From Rostratula benghalensis (Eukaryota > Chordata > Aves > Charadriiformes > Rostratulidae), in assembly GCA_013399305.1 (NCBI GenBank), contig VXAI01000469.1:125531-189530 (forward strand): a DNA stretch of 64,000 bases, read 5' to 3'. The notes beneath the pieces are model-generated. The model worked only from the letters and a program-made list of their open reading frames with translations. It was not told where the DNA came from and searched no databases. Below, in pieces: positions 1-11,765 of this stretch. Positions within the stretch are counted from its first letter, which is position 1, and each line of letters begins with the position of its first letter. Both the position numbers and the translations under genes were made by a program.

Positions 1-120
1 GGGAACTGGTGCCTCCTCTTCACCATAAGGGTTAATTGGGAACTGGTGCCTCCTCTTCACCATAAGGGTTAATTGGGAGCTGGTGCCTCCTCTTCACCAT
101 AAGGGTTGATGGGCAATGGT
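1..120. repeat. 37-bp tandem repeat, cut by the window edge
   Basis: Units start at 1, 38 and 75 with a period of 37 bp. Copies 1 and 2 are identical, and copy 3 differs at two to three positions (GGGAGC for GGGAAC, one base shorter at its end). A decayed fourth start follows at 111. The array probably continues to the left. Unit motifs include GCCTCCTCTTCACCATAAGG. Confidence 0.95.
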
Positions 121-1609
121 GTGACTGCAGAGACCCAGCTGTGCACGCACCCCCAGATGTTCTCTCCACCCTGTGCTTCCCCAGAAAAGCAATGGGACCA
201 ATGTCTACTAACAGAGTGGGAACCTGCTGGGCCTTCAGGTGCAGCATCCCACGGAGCCCTCCTGCTGTTCCACACCCTGAGCAACACAAAAGTGCTCGCC
301 TTCTCAATCCACTCCCTTTGCTGTAAAAGGAAGATTCCTGTGGAATCTAAGGACAGGAGAAACCTAACGACAGCAGAGCTGCCAGTGATTCTGCTTTTCC
401 TCTCGACATCGTACGGCAGTGAGGAGCACCTTTCCCAGTGGCTTTTCCTCCTGCTCTCGAAAGCAAGGCAGCAGCTCTGCCCATGTGGAAAATGCAAATT
501 AACTGGGGATTATTTTGTTTGCTTTACAGAAGAGGCTATCCATTCTAAGTGGAGAAAAGGAAAAGATCTATGCATCTTCTTAACAACTTTTTGGCTTTGG
601 CAGAGGGAGATGACATACCCTCACCTGTTTGCTATGATATATAACAACTTACTGGGTTTTAAATGTCAAGATCAAAACAAAGAAATTTGACTGCAGGCTA
701 TTTGACTTTTATTTTTACTTCCTCCCCAGTACTAATAAAAATATATAATGCAGCTCTTTCAAATGATAGCGTGACAACTACAACAGAAAGCTAAGACACA
801 AGATCCCTGGAATAATTTTCTGTCTTTCAGTAATTACTCACTGTACAAATAGGAGGTGAGGTCAGCTATGTCACACAAAATTAGCAATTCCTAAAATAAA
901 ATCTTCCCCAAAATGTTTCATATTCATACATCAACCCCAGCACTGAGCCAGCTCCAAAGTGTGAACTGCACTGGAGAGCTCTCCCTGAGGAGGATCCACT
1001 TCTCTTCTTGACCTGCCTAAAACCCGAGGGAAGACCCCAACAGCGAGTTCCCGGGCTCTCAAGGGAAGCAAAACTGCACATCCCCAGAAAAAGATCAGTG
1101 TTGACTCAGATTCTGTTCCTTCGATCTAAACTTCTCTCAAGATTAATTTCAATTGCAAAGGCAAAAGACTTAGTGTACAATTTAAGGTTAATTTTACCAT
1201 TTAATCATTTGCATATTTAACCCTGATTATTATTAAGTGTGGGCACTGTTGATTCAGTTTGCTCCTCTCCCTGCTGGCCTACTGCAGTGCAAACCAATGA
1301 TGGAAACAAACAAAAAAAAAAAGACAGAGAAAGGAAAACACAACTAGAACAGGATCAGGAAATTTGCCAAATCACACGCTATCAAATACCTCTTCTAGCT
1401 AAAAAAAAAAAACCCCAAACAAACCCTAATACCCCTTAATCTTCATTATCATTATTCTTCTTTACAAGTGCAGCACTAGATGTCAGAAGCAGATATGAAG
1501 TGCTTTGACCACTTTTACTCCATGCATCAATGGAGTATTGAGATTTAACGTGTCCCTCTGAATGACAACTCACTTCTCTTTAGTTCTCAGTGACTTTCTC
1601 TGAAATTAA
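121..1609. other. Unique non-coding DNA, nothing recognised
   Basis: No repeat family, RNA gene or convincing reading frame is seen. Short A runs occur near 1311-1322 and 1401-1412. An open frame of 194 codons beginning at 106 shows no recognisable domain and starts inside the tandem repeat. Confidence 0.5.
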
Positions 1610-1890
1610 ACAATTAATAAGCCAGGAGCTATATGAGCTATAAATTATTCATCCAAATGAACATTAATCAATTACAAAGAGATATAGGGATTAAAAAAGA
1701 AAAGAAACATCTATATCCTTTTAATATTAAATCTGCTCTAGACAAAATGTCTTTAAACAGATGTAATTTGCACATTGGCAATGCAAGCAAAGCTATATTA
1801 TGGCTATTTATGTAAATATATATATTTATTTGTCAAGCAACGTAACAAATCTGTGACCAGTTACTGATAATTAGACGGCCAGAAAAATCT
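1610..1890. promoter_or_regulatory. AT-rich block with homeodomain-like motifs (possible conserved element)
   Basis: AT-rich but not simple sequence, with ATTATTCATC, ATTAATCAATTA, CATTGGCAATGCAAGC and GATAATTAG. Such mixtures are typical of conserved developmental enhancers. There is no coding potential. The call rests on composition and motif texture only. Confidence 0.25.
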
Positions 1891-3144
1891 TACAGTTCTG
1901 TGCTTTGTGTGGGAATAGAAAAGTGTATTAAAATTCCCCTAAATTACTGGCTTTACCAGTACTTAAGAATCTTGCCTCTTGCATTCATACAGAAGGTAAA
2001 ATATACAGTCTTCAAACTTTCCCAAGTCCTTTGGAAAATATTCAGTGTTCACAAAAAACACATCAAATAATTTTCTTGACACTTGGGAGAAAGCAAGACA
2101 ACGGGCACGGTCTGGTTTTTGGCTAAGCCATGACCTGCGAAGAGGCACGTGAGAAGCACAGAATGGTTCTTAGTCCTCGAGTTCAGCTTGATCTATTCCA
2201 GATGTGGGCATCTGCAGCCAGAGGGAGGCCAGAACTCTTCTTCTGCTAAAGCTGTTCCTTGTGAATAGCGTGTGCAGTCATTTATGGGAGCTTTGGAAAA
2301 GCAGCCTGGCTGGGGTTTCCTGGAATCCAGGTCCCAGGACGTGGTACCTGTAGTGGTAAGGTCAGAGCTGGCAGGAGACACCCTCTGTCACAGATACACC
2401 ACCACTCTTCAACTGCCCATCTCTGTTCTTCTCCATACTTTATCTGTGGCATTTATGTACATTTTAAGCTCTTAAATATAAAGCTGTCACCTACTTAAGA
2501 GGGGTACGATGCAAACCCTGCCGGGACCCACAAAAAAAGGAAAGTAAGATATTACTTGTAGCTCTCTAACAAAAAGAAAGAATTTGTAATAGGATCAGAA
2601 CTTACCCTGGGAACGTATAGCCCTCTTCCACGTTGAATGATTTTCACTAAAACTTAGATTCTGCTTCTCTGCAGGGAGGGCTGTTCCTTTTTTGCATCAT
2701 TCCAGCATTAACTGCTGACAAAAACAACGTTTCATGTCAAAGGATTGCACAGTGTCCTGAGGAACTCCAAAGGAAACTCCTCCTTTTATTTGCCAGCTCA
2801 GCTTTTCCTTATTTCCTAACGCCTTCCACCAGGAAGATAGCTTACCCAATCCTATTCGGCACAATTTTTTCAGGAAAAATCCTCGTTAATTCATCTTTAC
2901 CTTCATGCAGAAGAGCTGCCACGAAGCTAGGGTCTACAGAAGGTGAGCGAGGCAACTCCTGACACCTTGTGCCATCAATCATTAATTCATCTTAACTGCC
3001 TGAGCCCAAGAATGTGAGAAAAGCCCTGGAAATTCTCAAACTCCATTCTGGGAGCATCCAGATGGGGTGGTTTTGGCTGATTGTTATCAATGCAGTAGGA
3101 AGGGAATGGGACCAGTCATGGAAGATGATGCTCCCCAGTACGAG
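1891..3144. other. Unique non-coding DNA, nothing recognised
   Basis: No gene, RNA or repeat family is identifiable. A GTAAGT splice-donor look-alike occurs on the minus strand near 2605 without any supporting exon. Confidence 0.45.
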
Positions 3145-3232
3145 AGGCATGGACCTACTGGAGTGGGTCCAGCAGAGAGCCACACAGAGGAAGCAGGCCC
3201 TGGAGCATCTCCCTCTGAGGAGAGGTTGAGGG
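3145..3232 (+). mobile_element. CR1 LINE fragment
   Basis: Matches the CR1 3' region segment that reads: lead-in near GGAGTGGGTCCAGCAGAGAG, then GGCCCTGGAGCATCTCCCTC and TGAGGAGAGG. Short and internally diverged, with neither end of the element preserved. Confidence 0.65.
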
Positions 3233-4527
3233 CACCGACTGCCCAGAAACCACCCGGCCCCTGACATCACCAGGGGCATCCTATTGATAGGTATGAACAC
3301 CTGATGGGGGGAAAGAAAAAAAATTATAAAAAATGGAGCCAGTGCCTTCTCAGCTGTGTCCATGGAGAACAGCAAATGCTCTGCCAGTCCACGAGATCAC
3401 AGTTTGAAGAGCTGAAGAAATCTGAAGGGTTTAAATTCCCAGTTCAGTATCGTGTTCCTTGCAGCATGCACGCTTCCTGTGAAGGTTAACAAAAACACAT
3501 AGCTGGCCTCAAGCTAATAATAATATATTTTTGTAATTTATAGTAAAATCTACAGTTCTCTAGTATGGGAAATATTAATGCAAAATATACCTTCCAACTA
3601 TAACATAATACAATTATTGATATTGAATAACAAAAATCATCCTCAGAGCAACTAAATATATGGAACAGAAGTAGCCAAACTCTGTTCCAGTAAACTTTAG
3701 CCAAACCAAGTTTTTACCATTTCTTGAGGCTTGTTTTTATTCTTCTTTAAAAAAAAAATTTAAAAAAGTCTGAAACAATTCTGGATGGTAACTACAGATG
3801 AAGATGCCAAGCACTCACAGCCACAAAGATTGTATCAACCTCACCCACAAAGTAAAGGATATTTTTCGGACTGATGTGGCTGCATGAAATGACTGAGCTG
3901 GAGGAGGAAAAATCTGGGATAGAAAATGGATCAGTAATACATTGGTTGTGTCATCCCATCCCCCCCATCATCACACACAACAGAATCTTAGAGCCATTTT
4001 ATTTTCACAGGCACCGCTAAATCCGAACAGCAACAGTTCCTCAAAACCGAAAGGTCTTGTCAATGAGGATGAGCACGAGGACAACACCTTCACTTCTTTC
4101 ATAGGCCAACAGGTCCCAAAGTAAATTAGTGCCTGGAAACAAGCACAGAAATACCCAGAAATCATTATAGCATGGAATCTATTTTTTAAAAGGCAGTACA
4201 TAGGAGAAAGGCAAGGAAAGATAAGGATCAGTAAATGAAAACTGCATGTCACCGTTTCCTCAACTTGTATTTCTTCTGGCTGCCCCTGCCTGCCCAGGAT
4301 TCAGCAGGTACAGGAGGGTGCAGAGGAGCAGGGCTGTGTGAGAACACTCACTGAGAGGCAGGGGCAGACGTTTCCAATGGATGCAGAACAGACCCCGAGG
4401 TGCATCCCGTAACAGGTTCTGACTCTGGGCACTGGCCACCCAGATTTCACACTCCTCCTGATGCAGCGTTCCACTGAACACACTCCTCTTTCCACCTTTC
4501 AGACTTGGAACAGTCCATCAGAACAAG
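3233..4527. other. Unique non-coding DNA, nothing recognised
   Basis: AT-rich from about 3490 to 3780, with an A run at 3749-3767. No feature supported. Confidence 0.45.
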
Positions 4528-4905
4528 CTGGGGAGGGGTCTGGAGAACAAGTCCTGTGAGGGGAGGCTGAGGGAACTGGGCAGGGTCAGTTTGGAGAAGA
4601 GGAGGCTGAGGGGAGACCTCCTTGCCCTCTACAGCTCCCTGACAGGAGGGTGCAGAGAGGTGGGTGCTGGTCTCTTCTCCCAAGGGAATGATGACAGGAG
4701 CAGAGGAAATGGTCTGAAGTTGGGGCAGGGGAGGTTCAGACTGGGTATTGGGAAGAATGGCTTGACTGAGAGGGTGGTCAAGCATTGGAATGGTCTGCCC
4801 AGGGAGGTGGAGTCCCCATCCCTGGAGGGATTTCAGAAAGGTGTAGATGTGGCACTGCAGGGCATGCTCTGGTGGCCAAGACCGTTGGGTGTAGTGGTTC
4901 TTGTT
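4528..4905 (+). mobile_element. CR1 LINE 3' fragment (CR1-Y-like branch)
   Basis: Carries the diagnostic order GGTCTGGAGAACAAGTC, GGAGAAGAGGAGGCTGAGG, CTGGTCTCTTCTCCCAAGG, GGTCTGAAGTTGGGGCAGGG and TGGAGTCCCCATCCCTGGAG. The version of the 3' half differs from the commonest copies in the window and resembles older chicken-type CR1. The terminal octamer repeat is lost. Confidence 0.9.
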
Positions 4906-7069
4906 ATGGTGGGGGATTTTTTGGGTTTGGAGTTGTCAGTGTCAAAGCATGGTTCCTATCAAAAAAAAAAAGTGACATGGCTTACATTCCCACAGGGATC
5001 TTCTTTATGACAGAAGGCAGTACCTCAGGGAAGCCTGATTAAATGACAAGGATTCTGACAGAGGTGATGTGTAAGGGAGAGCTCACCTACCTGGGGGAGG
5101 AAGAGGAGCCAGGTTCACCCAGCCTCAGTGCAGAAGAATCTTCTTCGGCAAGTCCTGAAAGAGGAATGTTAACCATGACCTTAATTGCATTTTGTTAATT
5201 TAATTTTCCTATCTTGTAAAGCACTGGCAGATTTTCTGACTTCGTTTTACACCAAGAGGTCAGGAAGGCCCCAGATTAGACACAAACCCAGAGTACAGAT
5301 GGGCTAAGGAGTGACCTAGCCTGGACTGATGTGCCTTTTCCAACACAGTAAGTGGATTTTTTACTGCTTCTCTTCCAGGAGGAATTCTTTGAAGGACAGA
5401 GAAGGCAGGAATAGAGGATTTTTCACTTACAACAATAATTAAATTAAACCAAATCAAACCATTTTATTATTTTCTGCTGAGGGCCAATATATTTAGCATC
5501 CTCTTCCATGCATAATAAATCACATTAGCTCTAGGCATTTTCAGAACGTTGACTTGTTAAAGATGTTCAGATTTAGTCACTGACATTCCTTGTAATAGCC
5601 AGGTAAATATAAACAGTTGAGCTGGTTTGTTTGGGGTTTTTATTTTTTGTTTGTTTGGAAAGGAAATAAAGCATTAAGGTCATTTGGTTTCTTTTAAAGG
5701 TGAATATAAATCTATCAAGGAGATGTCTTTTTCACATGAGACTTTAAGGTCACTCCTACTGTATTAGTCACACCGTCCCTTGCTCTGACTGTAACACCAG
5801 AGGCTCTACACCAGTCTTCATGGGTTCATCTCATTTCTTTGGAAATCAAAACACTCACACAAAAGGGGGGGAAAAAAACCACAAAACAAAACAACAACAA
5901 CCAAAAAAAAAAAACCAAAAAACCCCACAACCCACCCAAACCAAAAGAAAAGTAGTTTGGCAGTAAGGCTCCACATTGAAAGGTGAAAAACCAATTCCTG
6001 ACCAATAACCCCAGTTTTAGAATGTCACCAGATCGCAGGTACTCCAGGTATGTAGGAATCTCCCAGAATGTTCTGTTGCACAGACTGAGGTATTTATATA
6101 CCTTGCATAAAACATATCAGTACTAGGCATCAAAATAAGTGAGTATTACAGAAATAATTTCCTTGTATGTCAGAAATTGTCTGTTCCTCCACGCAGAGAG
6201 CATCACAGTGGTATAAACAGGTTCATACATCAGACAACCATTGCCAAATAACATAAAGGAGTTCTGAACCTCAACTTTCACCCACCGTATTAAAAACGTC
6301 ATTTAACTTCACAGGAATAAAGCACACAAAGAACTGGAACTGCACCTTGGTTTCTTCCAGTTCCTTCTGAGAATCTCCTCTCCCGTTCTGGATTAACCAA
6401 TGCACTCAGGAGCTGAGGGCTCTTCCCGCTGGGAAGCCTCTGCCATCACTTTGGTCCGTGGCCCTGATGCACGTTCACATCCTGTCCATTCCAAAATGAC
6501 TCAAGAGCTGCTGAGGAATCGTATTTCTGGCCTTCCTTCAGGAGTTTGAGATCACGTCCGGCACCACTTTGGTGTTTTTAAAAATAGAGACAGCCAATTG
6601 CCAAATCTTCAGCGACAAATAGTATTTTAATTTATGTGATCTGCAGCGATGTCTTCCCGAGCATTACTCATGGCTATAGAAGAGGGCCAGAGAAGGGAAG
6701 AAGAAAGGAGCATCTATAAATTTAGAAGGGTAAACCACTAATATCTTACCGTGGAACCCAGGTGCAGGCTTCCTGAGGAGACAGCTCTATTTTTGTCCTG
6801 TTGCACAAATATAACTGACAAAACCACGGTGCGTGTGATGTTCTGAGACGTTTACAGACGGTAACTCAGCCTGAATGGAACATATCACTGCAAATTTAGA
6901 ACCTTTAGATCTGGTACAGTCTCACTTGTCAACCTCTTAAAGCAGCCCACAACCCCAGGACTCCAGAAACTGGGGTCTTACTGGGAACGTGGAAGCACCT
7001 TAGAGCTAAGCTGGTGTGTAGTGACGTGACTGAAATAGAGATTTCTCACCAACTCCTCCCTTATGTTAG
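4906..7069. other. Unique non-coding DNA with one A/C-rich tract
   Basis: No gene or RNA is seen. A low-complexity A/C tract occupies 5861-5955, and T-rich or A-rich runs occur near 4961 and 5635-5660. Confidence 0.45.
5861..5955. repeat. Low-complexity A/C-rich tract
   Basis: Almost only A and C (CAACAACAACC, poly-A, ACCCACCC) after a short G run. Simple sequence, strongly strand-asymmetric. Confidence 0.85.
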
Positions 7070-7561
7070 ATTAACATCTGAAAAAGCTATTTAAACATTA
7101 AAATTAATACATCATAAAACAATAGAAATACTTCACGCGAAATAGTTTTATTTGAATCCCAACTACTCACAATAGCTATGAATATCCCCATTCAAACTGC
7201 TACCGTGAATACTGTACAAAATGAGAATAAACTAAAAGTAAAATTAGAATACTCCTTTATAAATTACTATATGTCAAGCTAACAAATGGTAGACTTGTCA
7301 TATTGAACAACTAAGTGTCTAAGTGATCATTCAGCACTCATAGTGCAGGGAAAAAACACTAGCTTTGTTGGCTATAAAGCAGTTGCTCGATTTTTCATAC
7401 TGTCATTCTGCTCTATTAGCAAAGCCTAACACAATTAGCTATGAATATGCAGTAATAACATGCAAATTGTTCCCTCTCAATTGCCCCGAGGCAGCAGTCT
7501 CAGCCTTTCAAAGCTTGATTTCTTCTACATCATTACGGGCTTGGCATAATTCATCAGAATT
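7070..7561. other. AT-rich unique block
   Basis: Contains AGATTAACATCTG, ATTAAAATTAATAC and several AGCTATGAATAT-type strings (near 7165 and 7438). No coding signal. It may extend the regulatory-looking block that follows. Confidence 0.25.
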
Positions 7562-7619
7562 AAAAAAAAAAAAAAAAAAAAATTTAAAAAAAATATAAAA
7601 TATAAAAAGAAATAAAAAT
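7562..7619. repeat. A-rich low-complexity tract
   Basis: A run of A followed by imperfect TAAAA repeats. It abuts the CpG-rich block at 7620. Confidence 0.9.
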
Positions 7620-7930
7620 GCCTCAGCCTTCTTGCAGGTGGGCAGCCAGCGAAGCCCCGCGCCGCTGGGAACCCCCCTCCCTCCCCTTGCCGGGGTGGCG
7701 TTGGCGGCGCCAACTCCTGCGCTTGTAGGGGCTTCCCTTGGGTAATGTTAGACACTACATTTGAGCCTGCCAGAACAATTAACCCTCCTGTTAATTAGAA
7801 GGAAATGTCAGGCGCGCAGATGGCAGGAGCTGGCACCCTGCCACCCCCGCCAACTGCCGCCGATCCCCCCCGGCCGCCGCTCAGCTGGGGCCCCCGGCCG
7901 CCAGATGGCAAAAACTTCCCAGCTGAGGAA
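7620..7930. promoter_or_regulatory. Orphan CpG-rich block with E-boxes and a TTAATT dyad
   Basis: About 300 bp with roughly twenty CpGs in otherwise AT-rich DNA, bounded by poly-A tracts. It holds four E-boxes: CAGATGGCA at 7817 and 7902, and CAGCTG at 7882 and 7920. It also holds a perfect inverted pair, AATTAAC (7777-7783) and GTTAATT (7790-7796). No reading frame is convincing. It could be an enhancer-type CpG island or an unannotated promoter. Confidence 0.4.
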
Positions 7931-7955
7931 AAATAACTGGGAGAGGAATGGGGGG

Positions 7956-7995
7956 AAAAAAAAAAAAAGAAAAAAAAAAAAACAAACAAAAAAAA
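7956..7995. repeat. A-rich low-complexity tract
   Basis: Poly-A with occasional G or C. It forms the right border of the CpG-rich block. Confidence 0.9.
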
Positions 7996-8382
7996 CAGCA
8001 ACAGGGAAGGCTCCCAGTCCCATCACTGGTTTTAACTGGTACGGGATTCTATTAGCGGTCCCAGGCGGCGGAGCCAATCCAGCAGTACGGAGGCAAATTA
8101 AAAAGCCAAGCCATGGGGGTGAATGTAGAATTGCTCTCCCAGCTCAGGCTGTACAATTCCAATTAAAAAAAATTAAAAAAAAGAAAACCCTATCTATGTC
8201 ATTTCTCTAGAACCTGTATATTTTTTTTTCAGCTCAGGCTTTATTTTAAATAAAGCTGGATGCTGATACATTGCACTGGCAAGCGTCAGGCTGGGCGTTT
8301 GTACACTGGAGGATGGAAGTCTTTCTGGAAGAAAATTGGGAAGTTTAAGTAGCCTGAGCAATTTTCACAATTTTTCTGTCAC
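7996..8382. other. Unique non-coding DNA next to the CpG block
   Basis: Contains GGCGGCGGAGCCAAT (near 8066), CAAATTAAAAAG, and two copies of CAGCTCAGGCT (near 8141 and 8231). Possibly part of the same regulatory block as 7620-7930. Confidence 0.3.
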
Positions 8383-8556
8383 TCTGAGGGTGTCAGAGCC
8401 CTGGCAGGGGCTGCCCAGAGGTGGTGGAGTCTCCTTCTCTGGAGAGATTCAAACCCCTCCTGGACACCTTCCTGTGGGACCTGCTCTGGCACGGGGTTGG
8501 ACCGGGGGTCTCCAGAGGTCCCTTCCAAGCCCTGCAACCTGTGATTCTGTCACTTC
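8383..8556 (+). mobile_element. CR1 LINE 3' end, 5'-truncated
   Basis: Begins at the GAGGGTGTCAGAGCCCTGGC block and runs through GGTGGTGGAGTCTCCTTCTC and GGACACCTTCCTGTGGGACC to CCTTCCAAGCCCTGCAACCTGTGATTCTGT, the normal CR1 3' terminus. The 5' truncation is typical of target-primed reverse transcription. Confidence 0.93.
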
Positions 8557-9183
8557 TCCTAACCATGGTGATTTGGTTCAATTCTTTTACCATTCTGGGA
8601 TAGGAAGCAAGAAAGAGAAAGTCCCAGAAGCCTGAAGGCACCTGAATGCTCTCAGTGTCCCAGCCCCCAACACCGTGAATGACCAATTTCAGGTTAAATA
8701 GGTGAATGAAAGATCCCAGCACGTTTCCTGCTGTCCATCAGGATGCCAGTTCTTGCTTACTTAAATCCCTCTATGATTTCAGAAAACATGCAATGGCTTT
8801 CAATTTTTCAAAAATCCCCAAAATACATCGGGAAGGCGAGTACCCTGCCGAGGGTTCCTCACAGCTGCAGGCAGATGAACGAGTCCTTTCTTCAGGACGC
8901 CTTCCAAAGATTCTGTCATGTAACTCCTGGCAGAGGAAACTCAAATCCAGTGCTAGCTCAGGAATATTCACAACGGAGCACCATTTGTTCTCATGAACTT
9001 TCTTATTCAAACTACCTGCTCAGCAGTGAGATGAGAAGATGCTCCTCCATAAGACACTTGATCACGGGGGCTGAGTAGAAAAGAAAATATCAGGTACTCT
9101 TACAAAGGCAATTAGAATATATTTGGCTTTCAATCTATTAATAGGATAACATCTCTAAAAAAGCCTCCACAAACAACCTTAAA
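8557..9183. other. Unique non-coding DNA, nothing recognised
   Basis: Two short overlapping open frames (about 96 and 111 codons) lie here in different frames and neither resembles a known family. Confidence 0.4.
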
Positions 9184-9292
9184 GCCCATCCCCTGGGCAG
9201 GGACACCTCCCACCAGCCCAGGTTGCTCCAAGCCCCATCCAGCCTGGCCTTGAACCCCTCCAGGGATGGGGCAGCCACAGCTTCTCTGGTCA
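9184..9292 (-). mobile_element. CR1 LINE fragment, reverse orientation
   Basis: Reads CCCTGGGCAGGGACACCTCC, GGTTGCTCCAAGCCCCATCC, GGCCTTGAACCCCTCCAGGG and GCAGCCACAGCTTCTCTGG, the reverse complement of CR1. Its 3' terminus is missing. Confidence 0.88.
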
Positions 9293-9296
9293 AAAG

Positions 9297-9419
9297 CCAG
9301 TGCTTAGTGACAGGGTTGATGATGGGCTGTTGTTTATTTAATCAGAGTTGGGTTGATGGTTGGACTAGAAGATCATAAAGGTCCCTTCCAACCCAGACAA
9401 TTCGATGGTTCTATGATTT
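9297..9419 (+). mobile_element. CR1 LINE 3' end, forward orientation
   Basis: AGTGCTTAGTGACAGGGTTG leads to TTGATGGTTGGACTAGAAGA, AAAGGTCCCTTCCAACCCAG and terminal GGTTCTATGATT. It lies directly beside a reverse-strand CR1 piece, so the two meet with their 5' sides facing. Confidence 0.85.
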
Positions 9420-11051
9420 CTGTGGCTTCAAGAGCCAGGTGAGTCAGTTCCACGTTGAACCGTGACCAACAGGCTCTCCTGGATGTCCCCTCTTAGCAGT
9501 CATTTCCCAACTGGCTCCCCTCCTGCCGAGAAGGGGGGAGCACGGATTCCAGCAGAGCTCTCACCCCTTTGTCCCCACCAGGCAGATCCCTCCCTTCTCC
9601 AGTACAGAAGGCATGGTGCCAGGGCAAAAGCTGCCAACAAATAAAATAGAAAAGGATGCTGACATTGCTATGGCCACATGAACATCCACACAGAAGTCTC
9701 ATGATTTAGGTCAGCGAGCTATTATTTCACAGATGAGGAAAAACATTCTTAAAAGAAAGAAGGAAGGAACACTGATGTTTTAAAAGAAACTTTTTTTATC
9801 ACAGAAAAAAAAAAAAAGGGTACAGAAGAAAATGAAACCAAAGATCCTAAGCTGTTTTCCATAATTGGTTCCAGAATTACCTTAAAGAAAATGTGAAGTT
9901 CAGAATTTGCCACTGAACTTTGCAATAGCAGGAGCGAAGGCTCAGGAGGACAGGCACATCTTGCTGCCAGCCAGCCGAGTACCTCAGAAGTCCAGGGTTC
10001 AACTGCTGTCACCTTCTGTGGGGCCAAGACTCAACTGAGCTGCACACACACCTTCTCCTCACCCTCTGTCCAGCAGAGAAAGCCACCGACGAGAGACACC
10101 ACGTTTTAAACAAGTTGCTTTCCCAGCTTCAGAAAAAAAGAGGAGAAAATATGGGTTTGAAAAGCCCCAGCAGAAGCCTTTTCCCCACCTGCAGCAGGCA
10201 CCTGAGCTCCCAACCTCTCGTGAACATCTCCCCAAGGTTCCAGCCCCCACTGACAAGGGCATTTCCCACCCATTCACACCCTCTCCCAAATTCGGGTGGC
10301 TTCACACAAGAATCAAGCTTCTGCTCAGGTCTCATCCAGAGACTAACATTTTAAATACGGTGGGCAACGACGATCAGCTAAGCATTTCCTATTAATAATT
10401 ACTGATTTTATTCAATCTGACAATTTGTAATTATCTAGTGACAAACACAGGAAGAACCATTCCCAAGCTCTAAGTGTCTCTAATTAAACACTAGAAGCAA
10501 CCACTGAAAAGATAAACCATTTTAGTAGGTTTTATTCTCGCTGGGCAGTCCAGGAGTACATATTCTGAGCACGAGTTTCTCCCCTTCTGTCTATAAGCTC
10601 AAGGAAAAAAAAAAAAAAAAAAGAAATAAATTTCAATGGCTACTATCAATTTAAGTCCACATTAACGCTGTAGATTTTCTTCAAGTACTTGTTTAAATTA
10701 GAGTTGACACCTATTTCAAATCATGCCTCTCTGAAATCCTTATTAATAAGTCACCACTATTTTAAAATATTCATCATCAAAATTAGGTCAGATGATTAAG
10801 GGATTATTCCTACAAAGCCTGAAATTTAGAGAGGCTGAACACCCACATCTCCAGTGACTTCAGCAGAAGAGCTGCTGCTTCCAAAGCCACGGGAGCTCCT
10901 GGATTAAGTTCAGACGCCAGAGCTGGAAGAGCCTGAGCTCTGTTCCCTCAGATTTCCTTATTTACATTATCAATCTTTTGTTAGTCCTTGGCATTACTAC
11001 AATTTAGTCAGAAATCAGGCCTATATCATTTATTCCGCTGTACTGGGTGGA
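9420..11051. other. Unique non-coding DNA, nothing recognised
   Basis: Contains A runs at about 9805-9817 and 10604-10625, and AT-rich stretches around 10370-10500 and 10620-10800. No gene or RNA supported. Confidence 0.45.
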
Positions 11052-11082
11052 ACACCACAACGTTGTGGTGTCAAGTGACACC
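11052..11082. repeat. Compound palindrome
   Basis: A perfect 20-bp palindrome centred on AACGTT (11052-11071, arms ACACCACAAC/GTTGTGGTGT) overlaps a second perfect inverted repeat, GGTGTCA-AG-TGACACC (11067-11082). Function unknown. Confidence 0.9.
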
Positions 11083-11555
11083 CTCAAGGTGAGACACAAC
11101 CTCCTGGATTCTCCTCAGTGTGTGCTGGGAGGAAAGGACAGGGGCCCTGCTAGCTCTGGATGTCTCTGTCCCACCAAAATCAAACCATACAGGACAGAGA
11201 GCATGAGCTTTGAGCCTCCTTAGTGACACCACAAACATCTAATCAAGAGAATACAACTGGCTAAAGCTTGGATCTGTCCAACACTGATCATTAGGTGAAC
11301 TCTGAAAAATTCAGGTGATCACAAAAACCTGAAATACCTTGAAAAAAACATGGATGTTCAAAAATATATCCATTTACATTGAAATAATTAACACACAAAC
11401 TGCTTTCTCTGAGGAGTACTTTTGTTGAAAATCAGGTGGTGACATAATGTACTTCTCCCCAGCCCCTCAGAGCTTTTCTGATCATCTCGGGGCTCAAAGA
11501 ATTTCCACTGATCTTTTCCTGCTTATACTAACAAGGTCCTGACTTCTGCACAGAT
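11083..11555. other. Unique non-coding DNA, nothing recognised
   Basis: No coding, RNA or repeat signature seen. Confidence 0.4.
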
Positions 11556-11765
11556 CATGGAATCACAGAACCATTCAGGTTGGAGAAGTCCCTTGGGGTC
11601 ATGGAGTCCAACCATCAGCCCCACTCTACAAAGCTCTCCCATACACCAGATCCCCCAACACCACATCTCAACCACTCTCCAACACATCCAGGGATGGGGA
11701 CTCAGCCCTTTCCAGGCTCTGACCACTCTTGCACTTTGGGTCCCCCACTGTCTCCACCACCACAA
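11556..11765 (-). mobile_element. CR1 LINE 3' end, reverse orientation
   Basis: Starts with the reverse-complement CR1 terminus GGAATCACAGAACCATTCAGG, then GGAGTCCAACCATCAGCCCC, ACACCAGATCCCCCAACACC and CATCCAGGGATGGGGACTCA. Same subfamily as the copy at 60115-60705. Confidence 0.93.

Noticed and set aside
106..690. 194-codon open frame on the + strand
   Set aside because: Starts in a tandem repeat, no recognisable domain or family, no splice or promoter context.
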